NCBI RefSeq assembly: GCF_025949695.1
Contig: NZ_JAPDFL010000001.1
Span: 2,731,501 to 2,795,500 of the forward strand
Direction of reading: 5' to 3'
Length of the DNA stretch: 64,000 nucleotides
Source of the DNA: Pararhodobacter zhoushanensis
Lineage (GTDB): Bacteria; Pseudomonadota; Alphaproteobacteria; Rhodobacterales; Rhodobacteraceae
Below the pieces are notes generated by a model. That model made no database searches. It saw only the letters and a program-made list of their open reading frames with translations, and was not told where the DNA came from. Each line of letters starts with the position of its first letter. Positions within the stretch are counted from its first letter, which is position 1. Positions 56,502-64,000 of this stretch are shown in pieces. Both the position numbers and the translations under genes were made by a program.

Positions 56502-59441
56502 TCAGCTCTTGCGGGCCCACCAGCCCGCACGGCGCGGGCGCGACGGGTCGGTCGCAGGCTCTTCGGCAGCCTCGGCCGGTATCGGCTCGGCGTCGGCTCC
56601 CTTGGCGACCGGCGCCTCGACGGCGACTTCCACTGCAGGTGCCTCGACAACTGGCACTTCGACAACGGTCGTTGCCGGTGCCTCAACGGGCGCTTCCGCT
56701 GGCACCTCGACCGGCGTTTCCACAGGGGCCTCCGTCGGCGCTTCAACGGGCGCCTCGACGGGCGTTTCGCTGGGCGCTTCAACCGGGGTTTCCACGGGCG
56801 TTTCGACCGGTGCTTCAGGCGCTGCGGCTACGGCCTCTGCCGCTTCCGTCTCTGCCTTGGGCTTGCGGCGCGTGCGCGTCCGTTTGCGCGGCGCAGCGGC
56901 CTCGGCTTCTGCGGTGACGTCAGCCGGGGCGGCGTCGGCAGCCGGTGCTTCGACCGCGCTCTCGACGGCGGCTTCACCCTCCGCCTCGTCCGCCTTGGGT
57001 TTACGGGCCCGCGACCGGCGCTTGCGCACGGGCTTTTCAGCCTCGGCCGGTGCCTCAGCTTCAGCCGGAGCGGCCTCGACGGCCTCTGCCGGTTCCTCAG
57101 CCGCTACCGGCTCATCGCCCGTATCGTCCGCGCTCTCGGCGTTGCCCGACTCGTCGTCACCGTTCGACTCATCGTCACCAGTCGACTCGCCGTTCTGACC
57201 CCCGCGCCGACGACGCCGACGGCGACGCTTGCGCTTGCTGCCGTCACCCTCGCCCCGGGTATCGCCCGAGTCGTCCGATGCCTCTTCGCGGGTTTCCACG
57301 ACCGCCTCGGTTTCACCCTCGGCCTCGATCTCGTCTTCGACGTAATCCGCCATGGCGTCATCAACCGAGGACATCGTCTGCGCGTCCAGCGATACCACCG
57401 GCGTCGAGGGAACACTCACGATCCGCGTGGCGGTCTTGAACTTCTCGATCGCGTAATCCGGGCTGACCAGCGACGCGTCGCCCTCGATCCGGATCGCCAT
57501 GCCATAGCGCAGCTCGATCTGCGCCAGATGTTCGCGCTTGGCGTTGAACAGATAGTTCACGATGCCATAGGGCGCCTTGACCAGCACTTCCTTCGAGCGG
57601 TTGCGCGTGCCCTCTTCTTCCAGCGCGCGCAGGATCTGCAGCGCCAGAGAATTGTCCGAACGGATCAGGCCGGTGCCGTGGCAATGCGGGCACGGCTGGG
57701 TCGTCGCTTCGATCATGCCGGGGCGCAGACGCTGGCGGCTCATCTCCATCAGGCCGAAGCCCGAGATGCGGCCGACCTGAATGCGCGCCCGGTCACTGCG
57801 CAGCGCGTCTTTCAGACGCTTCTCGACGGCGGCGTTGTTCTTGCGCTCTTCCATGTCGATGAAATCGATCACGATCAGACCGGCAAGGTCACGCAAACGC
57901 AACTGGCGCGCCACTTCGTCCGAGGCTTCGAGGTTGGTCTTCAGCGCGGTATCCTCGATGGACCCTTCACGCGTCGACTTGCCCGAGTTGACGTCGATGG
58001 CGACCAGCGCCTCGGTCACGCCGATGACGATGTAACCGCCCGATTTCAGCTGAACCGTCGGATTGAACATCGCCGCCAGATAGCTTTCGACCTGGAAACG
58101 CGCAAAGAGCGGCATCGCTTCCTGATAGTGAACGACGCTTTTCGCGTGGGACGGCATGATCATCTGCATGAAGTCCTGCGCGGTGCGGTAGCCCGCCTCG
58201 CCTTCAACCAGAACCTCGTCGATGTCCTTGTTATAGAGATCGCGGATCGACCGCTTGATGAGGTTGCCCTCTTCATAGATCGGTGCCGGGGCGATCGAGC
58301 GCAGGGTCAGATCGCGGATCTGCTCCCAGACGCGGAACAGGTATTCATAGTCGCGCTTGATCTCGGGCTTGGTGCGGTTGGCACCGGCCGTGCGGATGAT
58401 CAGGCCCGCGCCCTCGGGCACGTCGAACTCGCCGGCGATTTCCTTGAGCTTCTTGCGATCCGCTGCGTTGGTGATCTTGCGGCTGATGCCACCGCCGCGC
58501 GCGGTGTTGGGCATGAGCACGCAATAGCGACCGGCCAGCGACAGATAAGTCGTGAGGGCAGCGCCTTTGTTGCCGCGCTCTTCCTTGACCACCTGGACCA
58601 GCATGATCTGCCGGACCTTGATGACTTCCTGGATCTTGTAGCGGCGCGCGCGCGAGCGGCGCTGCGGGCGCACCTCGTCCGAGACATCCTCATCGGCGAC
58701 CGATTCGATCTGGTCGTCGCGGTCGCTGGCGTTGTCCGCGGCGCGGAACGGCTTCTCGTCGTCGTCGTCGCTGTGGTCTTCGTCGTCGCCGTCGGCCTCT
58801 TCTTCCAGCTCGACGATATCCATCGCGCCATAGGTGCGCAGCTCGGTGCCTTCGGCTTGAGCCGCCATCGGTGCCCTGGGCTCTACGTCAGTGGCAGGCG
58901 TTTCAGCCGCCGGGGCGTCAACGGCAGCGGGCTCGGCGACCGGGGCCTCTTCAACCACCGGCGCTTGCGCTGCGTCCGCAGTGTTGTCGATGGCAGACCC
59001 GGACAGAGCCTCCTGTTGGGCATCCGCGGCGGGCTGATCCTCGGCCTGATCTTCGGTGGTGGCGTCGCTGTTGGCTTCGCCTTTGGCGGGCTTGTCATCG
59101 CCACGGCGGCGGCGCGACGAGCGGCGGTTGCCCTCATCGTCTTGATCGCGGGCCATGGCGCGCTCTTCTTCAAGCAGCGCTTTGCGGTCCGCGACGGGGA
59201 TCTGATAGTAATCCGGGTGGATCTCGGCAAAGGCCAGAAAGCCGTGACGGTTGCCGCCGTAATCGACGAACGCCGCCTGCAACGAGGGTTCGACCCGCGT
59301 GACCTTGGCTAGATAGATGTTACCGGCAAGTTGCCGTTTGTGGATGGTTTCAAAATCAAATTCCTCGACTTTGTTGCCGTCCAGAACCACGACGCGGGTT
59401 TCTTCCGCGTGCGTGGCGTCGATGAGGAGTTTCTTTCCCAT
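56502..59441 (-). CDS. rne: Ribonuclease E
   Basis: 979 residues from ATG 59441 (MGKKLLIDATHAEETRVVVL). The S1 domain is split: GNIYLAKVTRVEPSLQAAFV (about 40-60) is separated by an acidic/Ala-rich insertion (about 80-265) from the rest (VLVQ-type strand, LTTYLSLAGRYCVLM), usual for this class. The DNase-I-like catalytic part has VIGVTEALVAIDVNSGKST and IDFIDME; Zn-link CPHCHGTG near residue 584. The C-terminal scaffold has Arg-rich RNA-binding patches (KRKRRRRRRRRGG, RKRRSRARKPK) and a run of ETPVEAP-like repeats (about 870-933). Core endonuclease of mRNA decay and rRNA processing. Confidence 0.95.
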   Translation of the reverse strand: MGKKLLIDATHAEETRVVVLDGNKVEEFDFETIHKRQLAGNIYLAKVTRVEPSLQAAFVDYGGNRHGFLAFAEIHPDYYQIPVADRKALLEEERAMARDQDDEGNRRSSRRRRGDDKPAKGEANSDATTEDQAEDQPAADAQQEALSGSAIDNTADAAQAPVVEEAPVAEPAAVDAPAAETPATDVEPRAPMAAQAEGTELRTYGAMDIVELEEEADGDDEDHSDDDDEKPFRAADNASDRDDQIESVADEDVSDEVRPQRRSRARRYKIQEVIKVRQIMLVQVVKEERGNKGAALTTYLSLAGRYCVLMPNTARGGGISRKITNAADRKKLKEIAGEFDVPEGAGLIIRTAGANRTKPEIKRDYEYLFRVWEQIRDLTLRSIAPAPIYEEGNLIKRSIRDLYNKDIDEVLVEGEAGYRTAQDFMQMIMPSHAKSVVHYQEAMPLFARFQVESYLAAMFNPTVQLKSGGYIVIGVTEALVAIDVNSGKSTREGSIEDTALKTNLEASDEVARQLRLRDLAGLIVIDFIDMEERKNNAAVEKRLKDALRSDRARIQVGRISGFGLMEMSRQRLRPGMIEATTQPCPHCHGTGLIRSDNSLALQILRALEEEGTRNRSKEVLVKAPYGIVNYLFNAKREHLAQIELRYGMAIRIEGDASLVSPDYAIEKFKTATRIVSVPSTPVVSLDAQTMSSVDDAMADYVEDEIEAEGETEAVVETREEASDDSGDTRGEGDGSKRKRRRRRRRRGGQNGESTGDDESNGDDESGNAESADDTGDEPVAAEEPAEAVEAAPAEAEAPAEAEKPVRKRRSRARKPKADEAEGEAAVESAVEAPAADAAPADVTAEAEAAAPRKRTRTRRKPKAETEAAEAVAAAPEAPVETPVETPVEAPSETPVEAPVEAPTEAPVETPVEVPAEAPVEAPATTVVEVPVVEAPAVEVAVEAPVAKGADAEPIPAEAAEEPATDPSRPRRAGWWARKS

Positions 59442-59775
59442 GGTGTCTCGCTGCCCCGCGCGCCACATCGCCCGGTCCGGAGGGACCGCGCGCCTGAGCA
59501 TCGGGGGGTAAGGTGGGGGCAATGCCATGCGACAGCGGACGGAGGGCGGCGATTTCGCGCGTCCCGTTCACGTTCCAAGCTGATGCACAGTCTGGCATCG
59601 CGGTTGCAGGCTCCGACGCTGCCTGTTGCAGGCAGCGCCCTTTAAAGTCCGGGCCGACACGAGGGTCTGACCGGGCAATCCGACGGCTTTGAGGGCCGAT
59701 CCCGCCCAAATCTCACCTTGCGGGAGAGTTGAGCCATGAATTTCGCGCAACAGTCGCGTGACAGGTTGCTAACTT

Positions 59776-59805
59776 AGCATAGGGGGGAAGCGGACTACTG
59801 TTCAA
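59776..59805 (-). promoter_or_regulatory. Promoter of rne with a leader of about 330 bases
   Basis: Minus strand: TTGAAC (59805-59800), 18-base spacer, TATGCT (59781-59776). The leader from about 59769 to ATG 59441 holds a strong hairpin (GCTGCCTG/CAGGCAGC, about 59616-59639) and no gene I can support. RNase E messages commonly have long 5' leaders used for autoregulation, which fits. The rest of the 59442-60070 gap is repeat copy A2. Confidence 0.55.
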
Positions 59806-59869
59806 TGGGTAAAATGCGACAGGTCCTGATGAGGCCACGCGTCCCTCGTCACGCCAGCCAAGAAAAAGA

Positions 59870-60065
59870 AGGGGGGCCAGCCCCCTCTGCGCCAGGGCGC
59901 ATTCACCCCCGGGATACTTGGAGACAGAAAATGAGCATGGTTAACGAAACGTTAAGCACATTGTCTGTCTGAAAATATCAACGGGGGGGTGTCCAGAGGG
60001 GGCGCCATTGGAACGCCATTGATCCGAGAGACAATGGCGACGGGGGCCGGAAGCCCCCCGCCTTA
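59870..60065. repeat. Gene-terminal intergenic repeat, family A copy 2
   Basis: About 196 bases, matching 55462-55650 in the same orientation. It differs mainly between 60001 and 60050, where an inverted pair CGCCATTG/CAATGGCG replaces the copy 1 hairpin, and ends gccccccgcctta six bases before the dctD stop. It holds a perfect TTAA-N7-TTAA (59941-59955), the CtrA consensus spacing. Confidence 0.65.
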
Positions 60066-60070
60066 CGTGC

Positions 60071-61444
60071 TCAGACGTAGTCAGCCCGGCTGAGGCCGTA
60101 TTTCGCCATCTTCTCGTTCAGCGTCCGGCGCGGCAGGCAGAGTTCTTCCATCACCGCGACGATCGAGCCCTTGTGGCGCCGCATCGTGTTGTCGATCAGC
60201 GTACGCTCGAACGCTTCCACATAGTCCTTCAGCGGCTTGCCTTCGGTGGTCAGCGCGCCGCCGGATGCCTCGTTCTCGGCCATCACCAAAGACACCACCG
60301 AGCCCGACCCACGCCGGTTCTGCAACACCGCCTGTTCGGCGATCGAGATCAGCTGGCGGATGTTTCCCGGCCAGGGTGCCTGCAGCAGATAAGCCGCGTC
60401 CTGTGCGCTCAGGTCCGGCGACGGACAGCCGTATTCTTCCGAATAATCCGTGGCATAGCTTTTGAACAGCGCCAGGATATCCTCACCGCGGGTGCGCAGG
60501 GGCGGCAGGGTCAGTTTCATCGCGGCCAGCCGGTAGTACAGATCCGGGCGCAGCACGTCTTCCAGCGTTCGTCCCGGCCCGTGGTCGTTACAGATCGCCA
60601 CGATTCGCGTCGCGGGCGGTGCGGGCTGGTCATTGATGAAGGTCAGAAGCCGCCCTTGCAGCGCCGGGCTCAGCGCCTCGACGTCCTCAAGGCAGAGCGT
60701 ACCGCCGCGGGCTTCTTCAACCAGCGGCAACCCTCCCAGCGCAACCGGGCCGAACAGCCGCGCGGCCAGCGCGTCATCCTCGACCCCGGCGCAGGAGACG
60801 CTGACGAACTTGCGCCCGGCGCGCGGGCCGACAGCGTGCAGCGCATGCGCCACCAGCGTCTTGCCGGTGCCGGTTTCACCGTCGATCAGCACGTGACCAT
60901 CGGCCTGCCCGTAATCCAGCAGATCTTCACGCAGGCGCACCATTTCCGACGAGTTGCCGACGAGGCGGCGCATCAGCGTGCTGCCATCGGCCAATTCGTT
61001 GCGCAGCGCCCGGCTTTCCAGCGCCAGCGCGCGCGCCTTCAGGGCGGCGCGGGCCAGATCGGCCATGCGTTCGGGATCAAAGGGTTTCTCCAGAAAATCC
61101 CACGCCCCCAGCCGCATCGCCTCGACCGCCATCGGCACGTCGCCATGCCCGGTGATCAGGATCACCGGCAGCGTCGCGTCCAGCCCCATCAGCCTCTTGA
61201 GCAGCGCCATGCCGTCCATGCCGGGCATGCGGATGTCGCTGACCACGATGCCGGGGAAATCCGGCCCCAGAACCGACAGGGCCTCTTCGGCGCTGGCGTA
61301 GGTTTCGGGCTGGAATCCCGACAACGACAGCCATTGGCTGATCGAGGCGCGCATGTCCTGTTCGTCGTCGATGATGACAATCCGCGTGGGGCTGCGCAGG
61401 GCCTGGGCCGTGGCGGGCGCGACGGCGCTCTCTGGGGCGCTCAT
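60071..61444 (-). CDS. dctD: DctD-type response regulator without the sigma-54 contact loop
   Basis: 457 residues: receiver domain (about 20-135, IVIIDDEQDMR, phospho-Asp in VVSDIRMPGMDG), AAA+ domain (Walker A GETGTGKTLVAHAL near 188) and a Fis-type HTH at the C-terminus (SIVAVMEELCLPRRTLNEKM). The segment that should contain GAFTGA is absent: ARLFGPVALGGLPLVEEARG replaces the longer LFGxxxGAFTGA loop, and Walker B reads TLCLEDVEA instead of LDE. It therefore probably cannot remodel sigma-54 polymerase and may act on sigma-70 as some Rhodobacter NtrC proteins do. Paired with dctB. Confidence 0.87.
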   Translation of the reverse strand: MSAPESAVAPATAQALRSPTRIVIIDDEQDMRASISQWLSLSGFQPETYASAEEALSVLGPDFPGIVVSDIRMPGMDGMALLKRLMGLDATLPVILITGHGDVPMAVEAMRLGAWDFLEKPFDPERMADLARAALKARALALESRALRNELADGSTLMRRLVGNSSEMVRLREDLLDYGQADGHVLIDGETGTGKTLVAHALHAVGPRAGRKFVSVSCAGVEDDALAARLFGPVALGGLPLVEEARGGTLCLEDVEALSPALQGRLLTFINDQPAPPATRIVAICNDHGPGRTLEDVLRPDLYYRLAAMKLTLPPLRTRGEDILALFKSYATDYSEEYGCPSPDLSAQDAAYLLQAPWPGNIRQLISIAEQAVLQNRRGSGSVVSLVMAENEASGGALTTEGKPLKDYVEAFERTLIDNTMRRHKGSIVAVMEELCLPRRTLNEKMAKYGLSRADYV

Positions 61445-61531
61445 GAAAGGTCTCCGTGTGATCTCAAATTCATAGTCTCTCTGTCGGTCAGTGCGTGCAG
61501 GGTGCAGCGCACAGGCTGCGTGTATACCACG

Positions 61532-63299
61532 TCATGCAACGGTTTGTCCGGCGTTCACCAGCACGGGTAACGCAATCTCGAACGCGGCGCCGCCTTCGGG
61601 CAGGTTATGAGCGGTCAGCCGACCGCCATGGTCGGCGATAATGCCCGACGAAATGGCCAGCCCAAGGCCGACCCCCTCGCCCGGTTTCTTGGACGTGTAG
61701 AAGGGCTCGAAGATCTTTTCGATCTCGGCGATCCCTGCCCCGTTGTCGCGGATGGTCAGCGTGACGGTGTCGCCCTGCGTCAGCAGGATCTCGATCTGCG
61801 GCGCATTGGCCTGACGGGTTGCATCGACGGCGTTGCGCATCAGGTTGATGATCACCTGTTCCAGCCGCAGCCGGTCGCCCATCACCATGGTCGGGTCTTT
61901 GGGCAGCGTGCGCACCACCAGCACCCGGCGTTCGCGCAGGCGCGGTTCCATCATCGCCAGGGCCTCGGTCACCGAGGACCGCAGGTCCAGGGGCGCAAAG
62001 GCGTCGCCCCCCTTGCGCGCAAAGCTTTTCAGCTGGCGGGTGATCGCGCCCATGCGGTCGATCAGGTCATCGATGCGCTGGAAACTGACCAGCGCCTCTT
62101 CCGAGCGCCGCCGGGTCAGCAACAGCCGCGCCCCGGCCAGATAGGTCTTCATTGCCGCAAGCGGTTGATTGAGCTCATGGCTGACCGCGGCCGACATCTC
62201 GCCCAGCACCGCCAGTTTCGAGGATTGCACCAGCGTCTGTTCCGCAACATGCAGTTCTTCCTGCACCTTTTCGCGCGCCGCAATCTCGCGTTGCAGGCGC
62301 AGGTTCAGCTGGCGCAGCTCGACCGATTCCTGCTCGAACCGCGCGGATTGCGACCACGCGCGGCGCGAGAAGATATAGAACACCATCGCCAGCAGCAGTG
62401 CGAGATCCCATGATGATCAGCGCCAGAACGCCGTTCACCTTCTCGCGCACGCCGTCATAGGTGGTGAAGCTGATCAGCCGCCAGCCGCGATGCTGCACGC
62501 GGCTCTCGGACCGCAGAACCGCTTCGTTCGACAAGAACGCATCCGGCCCGCGCCCGGCCAGATCGGCCGTGTAGCGCAGCGCCCATTCGATGGCCGAAGG
62601 CGCGTCGCGCAGCTCAAGGGCTTCGCCCTCGGTCCGGCCGCGCCAGCGCGGCTCGGTTGCCAGAATGATCCGGCCTTCGCTGTCCAGAAGTGCGACGGCA
62701 TCCGAGAACCCGGCCCACGAGCGTTCGAACTTGGCCAGATCGACCTCGACCGTGACCACGCCCAGCACCTGCCCGTTCGCGCGCAAAGCCCGCGAGTAGC
62801 CAAAGCCATAGCCACCGGAATCGCGGGGCTGAACGGCAAAGATCGTGTCATTGGCGCGGCGTGCTTCGATGAACAGCGATTCCGAGGTGCGGGTCACGCC
62901 AAGCCGGTTGCGGTCCGTCGCAGCAACAACCCGGCCCGAGATATCGAGAAGTTCGATCGATGCGGCACCAACCTCGGATTGCAGGCCGATCAGCAGCTGC
63001 GAGATCGAGGCGTAATTGCCATTCTGCAGGGCTTCGCGCAGGACCGGGTCGCGGGCCAGCAGGATCGGCACGATCTGCGTGCGCTGCATTTCGGCTTCGA
63101 TGTTGCCTGCGTACAAGACCAGCCGCAATTCGGCCCGGTTGCGCGTGTCGACGGTAAAGCTTTCGCTCAACCAGTCGTCCATGACCCAGACAACGGCGAC
63201 GGCGATCACCAGCAATACACCAACGACAGCCTTGCCCCATGCTGGCATGCCGCTGCGCAATGCTGCCAAGGGGGCAGATAGTCGGGTCTCGTCCGTCAT
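61532..63299 (-). pseudogene. dctB: DctB-type sensor histidine kinase, frameshifted
   Basis: About 588 residues if corrected. TM1 at about 24-42, a periplasmic PDC/Cache sensor (about 45-290), then TM2, coiled coil, H-box VSHELNQPLAAMKTYL and ATPase boxes (LINLMRNAVDA-type N box, DNGAGI, GVGLGLAIS). The frame breaks inside TM2 near 62405: VLALIIMG in the first frame should join LALLLAMVFYIFSRRA in the second; one extra base explains it. As written the sensor and kinase halves are separated. DctB senses C4-dicarboxylates and phosphorylates DctD. It lies 87 bases upstream of dctD. Confidence 0.85.
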
Positions 63300-63356
63300 G
63301 GCGCCAATCTATGCGGCGAAACGGGCGGCCTCAAGCCGCGCCGGGGCGCGCGCACG

Positions 63357-64000
63357 TCAGGTAAGCGCCAAGGCGCCCATCAAGCCGTCAAACATCGCCA
63401 TGCCATCCGTGCCGCCGTGCTCAGCGCTGATCGCGCGCTCAGGGTGCGGCATCAGGCCCAGCACGCGACGGTTTTCCGACAGAATGCCGGCGATGCTGTC
63501 CATGGACCCGTTGATGTTCTGCGCATACCGGAACGCCACGCGATCCTCGCCTGACAGGCGCAGCAGCGTTTCGGGGTCAGCCTGATAGTTGCCGTCATGG
63601 TGGGCAACCGGGATCACTGCCGTGTCGCCAAGGCTGTAGCCCCGGGTAAAGGCACTGTCGGTGGTGGTCACCCGCAGCTCTACGGGCTTGCAGATGAACT
63701 TGAGCCCGGCATTGCGCATCAGCACACCCGGCAGCAGGCCGGTTTCCACCAGCACCTGAAAGCCGTTGCAGACGCCCAGAACATAGCCGCCACGCTCGGC
63801 GTGTTTGATCACGGCCTTGGCGATGGGCGAATGCGCCGCAATCGCACCGCAGCGCAGGTAGTCGCCAAACGAGAAGCCGCCGGGGATGCCGACGATATCG
63901 ATGCCCTCGGGCAGCGCGGCATCCTTGTGCCAGACCCGCGTGACCTCGGCCCCTGCCGCCTCGAAGGCAACGGCAAGGTCGCGGTCGCAGTTGGAGCCCG
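63357..64000 (-). CDS. purQ: Phosphoribosylformylglycinamidine synthase glutaminase subunit (5' end outside window)
   Basis: Visible part begins at [19 protein letters not shown], so about nine N-terminal residues lie beyond the window. Class I glutamine amidotransferase: nucleophile Cys in [11 protein letters not shown], and His/Glu in [15 protein letters not shown]. With PurL and PurS it supplies ammonia for FGAM formation in purine synthesis. It is upstream of dctB on the same strand with 57 bases between, probably as the end of a purine operon. Confidence 0.95.
   Translation of the reverse strand, partial: GSNCDRDLAVAFEAAGAEVTRVWHKDAALPEGIDIVGIPGGFSFGDYLRCGAIAAHSPIAKAVIKHAERGGYVLGVCNGFQVLVETGLLPGVLMRNAGLKFICKPVELRVTTTDSAFTRGYSLGDTAVIPVAHHDGNYQADPETLLRLSGEDRVAFRYAQNINGSMDSIAGILSENRRVLGLMPHPERAISAEHGGTDGMAMFDGLMGALALT

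Noticed and set aside
56640..56830. Short direct repeats that could look like a CRISPR or satellite array
   Set aside because: They encode ETPVEAP-like residues in frame within the RNase E tail, with no unique spacers between conserved repeats.

Overview
The window looks like chromosomal DNA of an alphaproteobacterium of the order Rhodobacterales (Rhodobacter/Roseobacter relatives). Reasons: high G+C coding sequence; a circularly permuted two-piece tmRNA gene whose tag reads ANDNRAPAMALAA; adjacent trgA and trgB tellurite-resistance genes, known from Rhodobacter sphaeroides; an alpha-type SspB; DUF1194 and DUF455 proteins; and a bactofilin/M23 pair. I see no rRNA, tRNA, insertion sequence, prophage or CRISPR array. 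Nearly all of it reads as ordinary core or accessory chromosome.

Layout. 1-2851: edge of a patatin-like lipase, an orphan candidate small RNA with its own promoter and terminator (704-820), a frameshifted YejA-like peptide-binding protein and a 40-residue entericidin-like lipoprotein. 2870-6955: XRE/cupin regulator divergent from an acyl/aryl-CoA ligase, DsbA-like oxidoreductase and MFS exporter operon. 6952-12474 (minus): cysteine-desulfurase-like PLP enzyme, photolyase, cyclopropane-fatty-acid synthase family enzyme, TrgA, TrgB. 12624-14216: GntR/FadR-type regulator reading into a voltage-gated K+ channel. 14237-18762: tmRNA, phytochelatin-synthase-like protein, frameshifted DUF1194 protein, SspB, YbaK, RDD protein and Bpt. 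tmRNA, SspB and Bpt all mark proteins for proteolysis. 18889-21515: ilvI-ilvH with a leader peptide and attenuator. 21516-35981: nucleosidase, lpdA, DUF924, MFS, uvrA, gcdH with LysR, queA, NTF2-like, bcp, prfB, small membrane or hypothetical proteins and DUF2189.

36038-37994: bactofilin and M23 peptidase (cell-shape module). 38204-47904 (minus): leucine/isovalerate catabolism operon ivd - (two accessory genes) - acyl-CoA synthetase - (AT-rich gene) - mccB - (nuclease-like gene) - mccA - DUF455, behind a promoter with a palindromic operator at ivd. 49071-52588: TRAP transporter. 52858-55394: cytochrome P450 with a membrane serine hydrolase. 55648-59441: ccdA and RNase E with a long leader. 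60071-63299: DctD/DctB two-component pair; DctD lacks the GAFTGA loop and dctB is frameshifted. 63357-64000: purQ, cut by the window edge.

Two families of gene-terminal intergenic repeats are present (28742/31111 and 55462/59870). Four genes carry single-base indels that restore conserved reading frames when corrected (near 1084, 16081, 52878 and 62405), and a fifth may explain the regulator-channel fusion. This points to either draft-quality sequence or recent decay and should be settled before functional conclusions are drawn from those genes.
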